Source of the DNA: Adiantum capillus-veneris
Taxonomy: Eukaryota; Streptophyta; Polypodiopsida; Polypodiales; Pteridaceae
DNA: 64,000 nt
Assembly (NCBI GenBank): GCA_014529385.2
Contig: CM043949.1
Coordinates: 112,983,977 to 113,047,976 of the forward strand
Direction: 5' to 3'
Position numbers and translations under genes: made by a program. Of this stretch, positions 55,405 through 64,000 are shown one piece after another; position 1 is the first letter of the stretch; every line of letters starts with the position of its first letter. The notes beneath the pieces were generated by a model. That model saw nothing but the letters and a program-made list of their open reading frames with translations, was not told where the DNA came from and searched no databases.

Positions 55405-55659
55405 CCCCGGACCGCCTCAATATTCTTGATGATTTTCTATTATCTACATCTACTGACAAAACTTTTGAAGTATACCTCGAAGTAATACTTCAGAGCAGAA
55501 CCAAGCCTCTACGTAATCATACCATTATTGAACACCTTGTTAAATTGTCAACGTATCCTCAGGAAGATGCCTCTTGGGAACGTGATGATGTAATGAGACT
55601 AAATTATCTAGATTTCATGTCGAGGTGAGGACACCCCGAATTTTTCAAGTGTGAGAGGA
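55405..55659 (+). pseudogene. Gypsy chromodomain, 3' end of pol, and polypurine tract
   Basis: The plus frame reads KTFEVYLEVILQSRTKPLRN, then HTIIEHLVKLSTYPQEDASW and ERDDVMRLNYLDFM: a chromovirus-type C-terminal chromodomain (55467-55622). It is followed by a stop and CAAGTGTGAGAGGA, a purine-rich tract directly before an LTR beginning TGTAAGATCCCC at 55660. It is the continuation of an integrase interrupted at 52.7 kb, or of a sister element. Confidence 0.8.
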
Positions 55660-56600
55660 TGTAAGATCCCCAATTTTTGGGTCTCTTCTAAAAATAAGAA
55701 AAATAGTTTTCAATATTTATTCTACCAAATTATAACTTAAGATGCTTGATTGACAGTATTATAAGGTTCTAAAGTAAAAATCAAGGTCGTTTTCATGTTC
55801 TAGTAGGTTAGAGGGATGTTTGATTCAGTTTTGAAAACATTTGCTATTTTTAGTTTTTTCATGCTTTTTATGCTTTTAGGTGCTTTTTTCCAAAAGCAAA
55901 GTTGGATCCTTAAACTACGTGTTCTAGGGAAGCTATGGCTCAATTTTATAAAAATCTGCTATTTGAGTGCTTTTCACTCTATTTTTAGCTTTCATGATTT
56001 TTAGTGCTTTTTATTGAAAAGCGAGTCTGCTTTCTTATTGTAGTGGACGAGGGGAAGCAGTGGTTCAATTTTAGAAAATTATTTTTTTTTCTTTTTAAGC
56101 TATCTTTAGCTTTTCGTGGTTTTCTGCGTTTTTGAAAAGCAATGTGTTTTTAATGATGACCTAAATATATTTTAGTCTCCGTCGCATTTAAAAATGATCA
56201 CCCGGAGCAAAAATGAGACCAGACGGGATTTTTACAAGAATTATTTTTTATAAAGAGCGGAATCGTAAATACGCCAGGGTAGGACATGAAAGTCATAATT
56301 ATGTCCAGACATTACGGTGCGACATAGTCTAGCTATGGTTTACATTAACTAGCTAAATACTGTTCGATTGGCTAATTTTGCTGTAAAAATTGAATGGTAA
56401 GTGGGAGAGTTGACCACCAAAAGCAAAGCCTTGTTTTTAGAAAAGTCTCAAAAGCTATGCAGCTATTCCAGGCAGAAGACAATAGCGCTATCCTCAACTT
56501 GGGGCTGGGCAGCTGCAGAACCTATAAATTGGCATAGAGTGCTCAGTTTTCAGTGTCGTCTCTTGTGTCTACTACCGTAAGGCTATACGTATCTATTATA
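55660..56600 (+). mobile_element. 3' LTR (left part) of a chromovirus, right end unresolved
   Basis: It begins TGTAAGATCCCC immediately after the purine tract. A TATA-like CCTATAAATTGG is at 56521-56532. It does not match the TGTCAT-type LTR at 48170. The 5' LTR/gag part and the chromodomain/3' LTR part may therefore come from different elements joined by nesting or recombination. The LTR probably extends rightward, possibly by more than 1 kb. Confidence 0.6.
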
Positions 56601-58788
56601 CGGAGTGATGCAAGCTCTTCATCACCATCTCCATAAGGCTCTTCTGTCTCAAGAAGAAGAAGGACACCCTCTCTCTACTTGCTTACTATCTTCTCTCTCG
56701 TTTCACGGTGTACACACTCTTCGGAAGCTCTCATAGTGAATACCTCTACGTAGCTCTCATCACCGCTCTCATGCGGCAAAGCAAGAAGCCTTTCGACAAC
56801 CCCCAATCGATTCTAAAGCACGGTGAGAAGCTTTAAACTCCATAGCCATTATCTCTCTCTTTCTCTCTCTCTATGTCGTTTTTCTGAGTAGTCACCCTCT
56901 CAGTGATTGTTTTTCCGCATACGAGTGCATGTATGGATTAACTGAGTACGTATGAAGTTGCCTCATGATAATGTCATCATGTTTAAAACGCTGATTTATG
57001 CACATGATGTGTTTATGGTCACGTGTGTGCATAAAAAGCGCTTTTCGTTTCACATCATAGAGACGGTAGGATCACTGTTTTGGTCATATATCACAAACTG
57101 CTATGAATCATCCCGATACCTTTGTACCAAAGATAAAACACATCATTTATAACATTTTCTCTGTTTGGTGTCATGTGAAAACATGCACGAGTTAAAACAT
57201 ATGGTCAAAAAACAACTTGCTGCCCACTCAACCAAATTTTTTGACTCCAGGATCCTTGGAGAACCACTATATAGATTCATTGGATGGACAAACCCACTTA
57301 ACCAATTTAAAAGCTTGATGAAACTTGATAATAAATGAATTTAGGTCCCTGTTATCACCTCGAGAATGAAAGTTATTAATTGTTCTATAACCGGTTTTAC
57401 CTACACGTATAGGAGTGCTACCAATGGGGGGTACCATATGACGGCGTGAGTTAATCGATCTGTATTTATATGTTTTATGGTTTGTTTTGGTGAGTTTATT
57501 TCAACTATTAGATGACCATAAACATATGTGAGAGTATATGGTTAAACATCCCGAACTGCATAGGCAGATATGATTAAAGTAGCCTTTTCTTGGGGTTATC
57601 GTTTGTTGTGTGAGTATCATATGGGTGAAGTGATATTATGGAGCTGATCTTGATGCATTGGTTTGAGGTCAAATACTTTCATTTGCATGTTTTGCATATT
57701 CGCGAAAATGCCAAAAATTTGTTTTTTGCATCTGTGTGAAGTTATGGTTTATGGTTGACCTAAAGGTTGAAGCTGTTTTGCATCATGTTTATGGTGATGG
57801 AATGTTATCATATGATCTATGGAAACTCAGGGATCGATGTGGATACCTCATATTCATGGTTATGATTGCTTTCCACGTGCCTACGTCAAAACTAGCTCTA
57901 TGTGCTAAGGAGGTGAAGTGGAGATGTGATGCATCAACTTTGCAGGGTTGGATGTTGTCAAATTGGATTTTTATATCATGATTAGTTGCAGGTCGGACTC
58001 TTTTTATGCATGAAAGAATCACTTCTGAAGGGTCACAGGTGTGTGGAATCCGATTGATTGCAAGGGATGTGTCAAACTCCAAGTGTGGGAGTTGGTTCAG
58101 TGAGGTTATGATTTATGGTTAAGAGCTGATATTCTCTCATGGATTATGGTTGTGATTTTTTTGTGGAAGCCGGTGTGGCTCATGGTTTTTTTATGGATAT
58201 GGTTATGCTATCGAAATTTTTGCAGCCATGTTATGTTTTAAAGTGGTTATGCAAGATCGAGGGTGTTGCATAGGTCTTCTTCTTTTAGTTAGGCTCATTT
58301 ACATGATTATTAAGTCGGGGGTTGAATGACCTACACGGTTAACGCATCGGGGTTTTTGCCTTGGATTTGGATAAACACCCGCTGCTAGGCATCAAAGAGG
58401 TGGGGTGCCTAAACTGGTATGGTTGGTGTTGATACCCTACCATGTACTGGTACTTGGGTCCTTTCAGAGCTCGAGTTCATGGAGGGATGCAAAGAGGCCT
58501 CAGCCCATGTCTGGCTCAGGTAGGTTGGAGGTGTCTTGGATCGCTCCTAGTGAAGTGAAATTCTCTCTGTCCGTAGTAGAGCGAAAGTGGATGGGTGGAC
58601 CGGTCGATCCCTACACAGGGTACAATGCTCTGCTAGTTATTTTGTCATAAACTTTTTGATGTTATGGTATACCCAAATTTTGTTATTGCATTAATACATG
58701 ATATCCTGTTTCATTTAGACGGGGCATTTAAAGATTCTCTTTTGTCATTTTCTCATGTCTCTGGGCACTCTATTTCACCCTCCACTAT

Positions 58789-58795
<7 letters not shown>
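56601..58795. other. Unassigned; possible LTR continuation
   Basis: No gene was recognised. Weak open frames (56952-57152, 57736-57981, 58405-58650) show no domains. Confidence 0.35.

Positions 58796-58844
<49 letters not shown>
58796..58844. repeat. (CT)n microsatellite
   Basis: A 49-bp CT run. Confidence 0.97.
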
Positions 58845-58848
<4 letters not shown>

Positions 58849-59452
58849 CGTAATGCGGTGTACACATATATTCACCCTTCACAATGTTATATTTTTCTTG
58901 AGCGCGTTTTCATTCATAACACCCATTCAAGGGTAGCACTTGTTGCTAGGTACCTCTGGATGTAGTCCGGCTCATGGCCTAAACTCCATGCTTGGTTGGG
59001 TGCTGAGAATTCCCCCCCTATGCAAATGCTTCCGCAACTCTGATGTATATTGAAAATTGTATAAAAGTGTAAATTGTAAGTTTTGTGCGTAGACACCCGA
59101 GTAGGGGTATCTCTCACGAAGACAGTGATGTGTATGCTTACAGGTGTAGGCATGGGTGATAAAGAAAATACGAAGGCCTATTACAAGCACGGAGATCCTG
59201 GAAGTGTATGTTTTATGTTGTTATGAAGGCCAAAGTGTAGAGATTTCATGCTTGACGAAAAGGTTTTACATGTGAAAAGGCTCTTAGGACATGCAAGGCA
59301 ACTTGGGTAAAGGAAGACATGTGGTCAGTGGTAAAAAGAAAAGTGTGTAAGAGACTCCACGCCTTTGCATGAGGGAGGCTGAAAAGTCATAGTCTGTAAA
59401 TGTTTTGAAAAATTGTTTGAAAACCTCGCTTTAAATGAGAAGTTTTTATAGT

Positions 59453-59700
<248 letters not shown>

Positions 59701-60515
59701 CTTCTTGGTTTCACTATATAGGGGATCCACCATGGGATATGGCCCTTATAAATCGTAAGTGATATTAAAAACCTTAAAAAGTGGTATACTGCCTTTTGTA
59801 AACCTAACTGTGAAGGCGTTATGGTGGTTTTTCACTTTGGCATACCGCCTCACAATCTCAGATCCTGAGGAGGGTATCGCTGCATCATTACTCTCTGCAC
59901 ACTACATAGTGATGGTGACCTTCCTCCTTCTTCTATTTAAGAGGCGAGGGTGCAAGTCTACCCCTCACTTAGCTTTATATGAGTTTTTGCTTGTAAAGGA
60001 CTGTCTATCTTCTCTCTACTACATTGAATTATGGAGCTTGCAACACAAACAACACAGGTTGGCTACTTTGCTTGTTATCATGAGCTTCGCTGCAAACCTA
60101 TTTTTTAGGACAATATAACTAATATGGTACTACTCTATCACTTTGATGGTATGGCACATTGTGTGGTATTGACTCAACGTAGCAGAACTTGTTTAAAAAT
60201 GGTTGGTCAATATGTACATGGCATATGGTTGATGTTTTTTGTTGGCAAAGCTTTGACCCCAGTACTGGGTTTTGGTTTTCAGTAAGCTCTACGCAATTTA
60301 GTTCTGTGGTTTTGATTATAGGTGATCGTAAGAATTTGGGGTATGGCATATTAGTTGTTGCCGCTTAAACTCAGTATAACTTTGATTCTTGGTAGCTTTA
60401 CATTAACTATTCACTGGTTTTTTTCAAAAAAATTGGGGTTGCTACCGCTTGGCTTGGCAAGGCACTACTCTGTCCGATAATGACCTCATCAAACTCATGG
60501 TGCTTACTGTTCATC
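59701..60515. other. Unassigned AT-rich sequence
   Basis: The 119-residue open frame at 59759-60118 has hydrophobic stretches but no recognisable domain or coding neighbours. I do not call it a gene. Confidence 0.4.
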
Positions 60516-61075
60516 AAAAGGCTTTGGGATTGACTTGGTACTGTCGCTTAAGCATGGAATATTGATCACTGTCACATAAATCCTGGAAGGCCCACCGTTT
60601 GGGTTGGCTAAGTGAATATAAGGGGGGGTTTTGACGTACTGCGCACTAATGTTGGATGTTTTTGCTAGGGTTTGTAGGAGAGTTTGTCCCGGTTGCATAC
60701 CAATGGTGTACTTGTTCATTACTTGGTTTTTTAGATGAGAATGCAATATATTATTTGCATTCACATGGGCGGGTGTAGTTTTTTGTTTTATTATAAAAAG
60801 CTTTGGGATTGACTTGGTATGTCGCTTAAGCATGGTATATTGATCACTATCACATAAAGCCTGGTAAGGCCCACGGTTTGGGTTGGCTAAGTGAATATAA
60901 AGAGGGTTTTTGACCTACTGCACACCGATGTTGGATGTTTTTGCTAGGGTTTATAAGGGAGTTTGCCCTGGTTGCATAATGATGCTGTACTTGTTCATTA
61001 CTTGGTTGTTTGGATGAGATAATGCAATACATTATTTGCATTCATATGGGCAGGTTTAGTTTCTTGTTTTTTCTC
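60516..61075 (+). repeat. ~280-bp tandem duplication
   Basis: A block from AAGGCTTTGGGATTGACTTG to GCAATATATTATTTGCATTC is repeated head-to-tail (60516-60795 and 60796-61075) with several substitutions and small indels. It is non-coding. Confidence 0.9.
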
Positions 61076-61759
61076 AAAAACCCGTATAAGTAGCTAGTCC
61101 TTTTTTGGTTTTGACATTTGGAACTGGCTGGATACCACTTGGTTTGCTAAGCGATTGGATTCCATGTAAACATAAATTGTATTTGCTCTGAATAAACAAA
61201 AACAAGTTTGAGCTATTAATGGAGTTTTTAAGGCTTCTTTATGGCTTCATATGATGGAGCCTCATTAATCTGGCAAAAAAACTCAAAGATTGTTTGATGG
61301 GGGGATACGACTTCTTATCAAAATAATATTATATTTATACCGAACATTTTTTTAAAATGGAACATATTAAAACTTTGGACTAAGCTTGTAAAGTTTTTTT
61401 ATAAAAGTTGTGAGATGGACATGGATAACAATTGGTATAGTCCATTGATACTTGTAAAACACATCCAAGGCTAACATATTTGTTGTCTTGTTTGGATGGA
61501 TGTAGGTAAGGACTCTATCTTATCTTGGGAGTTTCTTTTGGCTTTTAGAAGTTGTCCAATATAGGATTACACATACACCTACTCCAAGGGAAGTACTTCT
61601 GTTATTTGTATATTGGAATGAGCCTTCATTCTTACAAACATTTTACAAAGATCATTCTAAGATTGAGTTGTTTTTGTACTTATCATTTCCTTTATTCTAG
61701 AGCTAGCTGTCTTTTGAATGTAAAAGTTCAATTATATCTTATTAATTATGATAAAACAG
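61076..61759. other. Unassigned AT-rich sequence
   Basis: No gene, element end or repeat was recognised. Confidence 0.4.
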
Positions 61760-61828
<69 letters not shown>

Positions 61829-62058
61829 TATGAAGTCATATATAGGTAGGTGTGTGTGTGCTCGCCCAGATGTGAGGAGAATGGAACTATAGTCCTTGGA
61901 ATCACTCTAGCAAGATAGCAATGTGTAGCTATGCCTTCTATCTCTTTCTCTCTCACACACACATTATATCTTGAGATCAAGATTCATTGAGTAGATCTCT
62001 TCTATCTCTTTTTTCACATTTTCTCCTTTCTTGATTGAGTTGAGGACTTGCTGGATAA

Positions 62059-62130
<72 letters not shown>

Positions 62131-62421
62131 CTCTCTCTATGAACTCATGGAATGTTTTTAGCCAAACAGTTGCGAGTGACTCATCCTTCACACGACTTCT
62201 AATAAATTCCAACTTCCCAAATCTCCCTGCTCATCAACCAATGACAATGTTCTAGATTTCTACCAGCTTGCCTCTGCTGTGCCATGCTGTCAAAACCATG
62301 AATTGCCAATAGACTTGCTTTTTATGACCCTCTATTGGTTAAAGCAAAACAAGTTTTGGTTGTACCATGCTCCGGGGTCACTTTTGAAGGGCTACTAGGT
62401 ATTTAATGGGAGTCTCTCTCT

Positions 62422-62459
<38 letters not shown>
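61760..62459. repeat. Microsatellites: (AC)n 61760-61825, (CT)n 62061-62138, (CT)n(AC)n 62412-62459
   Basis: Three dinucleotide tracts, the last again switching from CT to AC. The DNA between them is unassigned. Confidence 0.96.
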
Positions 62460-62777
62460 AATAGTCTATCGAGTCATGGTTGGAGGTGCTCCCACCTAAT
62501 CCATTAGCTCTCTTCCCTCTAGCTAGCAGCCTCAACACTCAGTGGCTTGAGCAAGCCCATGTACACCCATTGCCTTGAGCACTCATTTTCTACTAACAAG
62601 CGCTCCCACTCGCAAGCAGTGCATGTCCCCTATTCAACTCTGCGTCACAACCAAGTTACACCAACCCCTTTCTTACTTTCCTTTTTTCCTTTGGATCTCT
62701 CTCCGCAAGCTCTTCTAACTTGACCCCTTCTTCCTCTTCTATGACTATTCCCATCTTGCCCGCCATTTAACAAACCT

Positions 62778-63260
62778 TTGGAATTCTATAAAATTGTATC
62801 CCTCTCTTTGGAAGAATTTAAATTTGTCAATCTTAAACTCAACAAAGCCAAATCACATCTTACCCATCTACAAAACCTCCATGCCAACCAAAGAGCTCGG
62901 AATAGCCTTTGCATGAAACCTCCATGTCTTACCATAGAAGACTCCCACACTCTTAAGCGCCAAGCTAGAAACCCTCAATATCCAATATCAATTAGATTGC
63001 ACCAAGGTCTATATTCAAGCCCAAACCTTACTTGTAAAAAACCTACAAAAAAGCTTTGAGTTTACCATGACATTGTGGAAGAAAGGCTTTTAGAGCTCAC
63101 TAAAAAGCTTGCACCCGTTTCTTTTCCTAGAGTTCTACCATCGGCATGGGCTAACCAACTACTCCTATGGAAGCAAGCTTCTCTTGTCGAGTTTGAGACT
63201 CTCTTATAAATTGAGATTCTCCAAACCCATTTGGGCTCTTCTTTGAACATGGCGGCTCAC
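62778..63260 (+). pseudogene. Decayed coding-like stretch, unknown
   Basis: The plus strand reads MEFYKIVSLSLEEFKFVNLK onward for 93 residues to a stop at 63057-63059. In the same register it then reads DIVEERLLELTKKLAPVSFP and WANQLLLWKQASLVEFETLL before further stops. Composition and helix-like periodicity look protein-derived, but I recognise no family. LINE ORF1 is one possibility, without direct support. Confidence 0.3.
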
Positions 63261-64000
63261 AATGCTAGGAAGAGATCACGAATCTCTTTCCTAGAGGAGG
63301 TAGAACCTCTACCTACGAAGAAATGGTTGGCGAGTTGGTTCACCACGAATCACCACCCAAATTAAAAGGCTTCTTTCACCTCCACCCCCAAAAAAGAATT
63401 TCAACCTAAAGCCTCCCCACCATGGTACCCACCAAAAGCTCCCTCCATCATCGTGGGTTGGCACTAAGCAACCCTTCAAAAATTCCCCTCCTTTTTCCAA
63501 AACCTCCCACAAAGAGTTCACCCAACAACCTTTTAAAAAACCCAAAACCTCTCCCCCATTATCCCATCCCTGGTCAGCCTCCCCCTCATGTATTTCTCCC
63601 ATTTTAACCACTCTAAAAAAACCCTCCCCTTCTCCCTCCTCTACCAACCCTTCCTGTCTACCCTCTCTTCTCCAAACTCCCGTGACTATCCTCTTAATTC
63701 TCCTTCTCATAACACCTCCCGCCCACCTCAATTAAAACAAATTCACCCTAAAAATAGCTTTCCCAAAACCTCAAAAAACTTGCAATGGAGGAGGTTGAAT
63801 TAGGGAAGGAGCACCCTACAACTTGGGTCCACTTGCTCTTTTCTCAGCCTCCTCTTTTTTTTTTCATATTTGGACCCCTCCTCCTTATGCTTTCCCTCTC
63901 CTCCTCCACCCCTCCTTTTTGGGTAAAAAGAGATATAAGTATTGGATTCCTCTCACAAACCCTCACCTTTTTAAAGTTTTGTCCTTAACAAATCTCTCTA
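63261..64000. other. Pyrimidine/proline-codon-rich unassigned sequence
   Basis: A C-rich plus strand giving Pro/Ser/Lys-rich open frames in several phases (63422-63803), typical of low-complexity DNA. No gene is called. Confidence 0.4.

Noticed and set aside
59759-60118. 119-residue open frame with hydrophobic segments
   Set aside because: No domain, no conserved motif and AT-rich surroundings; chance is likely.

Overview
The window is nuclear DNA from a land plant with a large, repeat-rich genome. The basis is a plant-type polyphenol oxidase gene, Ty3/gypsy retrotransposons with plant-type gag, protease, integrase and chromodomain segments, an L1-type LINE, a PPR-like fragment, and very dense (GA)n/(CT)n and (AC)n microsatellites. 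The polyphenol oxidase has a secretory signal where seed-plant enzymes usually carry a chloroplast transit peptide, and the PPR remnant has a fern/lycophyte-like flavour, so I lean towards a seed-free vascular plant. That lineage call is inference. Only one ordinary host gene is convincing; nearly everything else is mobile or repetitive DNA.

Layout. 1-8.6 kb: two decayed minus-strand gypsy elements (gag-protease at 2.06-3.94 kb; gag at 5.2-6.68 kb with leader at 8.4-8.6 kb). The second is split by a solo LTR of its own family in the opposite orientation (6690-8403, 5-bp target duplication CTAAT). 9.16-9.32 kb: a long near-perfect hairpin. 10.08-12.07 kb: two-exon polyphenol oxidase gene. 12.3-17 kb: microsatellite clusters, a ~110-bp repeat block, and two LINE 3' copies, one with a 22-bp target duplication. 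17.2-22.8 kb: a decayed Helentron-type rolling-circle transposon whose Pif1-like helicase is fused to an EEP endonuclease. 22.9-27.0 kb: an RPA-like/OB-fold candidate gene plus two partial tandem copies of its 3' half, all on the same strand as the Helentron. 27254-36562: a complete, very young LTR retrotransposon with one substitution and one microsatellite length change between LTRs, TSD CTAAG, a tRNA-Asp primer site, a single 1726-residue Gag-protease ORF and no RT or integrase. 36.87-37.99 kb: an inverted satellite-like array. 39.44-45.28 kb: a ~2.9-kb tandem segmental duplication, each unit with two nested 610-bp repeats. 45.3-46.05 kb: a LINE 3' end. 46.4-47.04 kb: a PPR-like remnant. 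48.17-55.66 kb: a plus-strand gypsy element (5' LTR, gag, RNase H, integrase, chromodomain) with an internal deletion and a ~2.7-kb insertion, followed by a different LTR. 58.8-64 kb: microsatellites, a Helentron-end-like motif, a 280-bp tandem duplication and unassigned AT-rich DNA.

The two most interesting objects are the Helentron region and the young Gag-protease-only retrotransposon, which probably depends on RT and integrase supplied in trans. The retrotransposon sits immediately upstream of the RPA-like gene, so the Helentron, the OB-fold ORFs and the satellite array now at 36.9-38.0 kb formed one continuous locus before it inserted.
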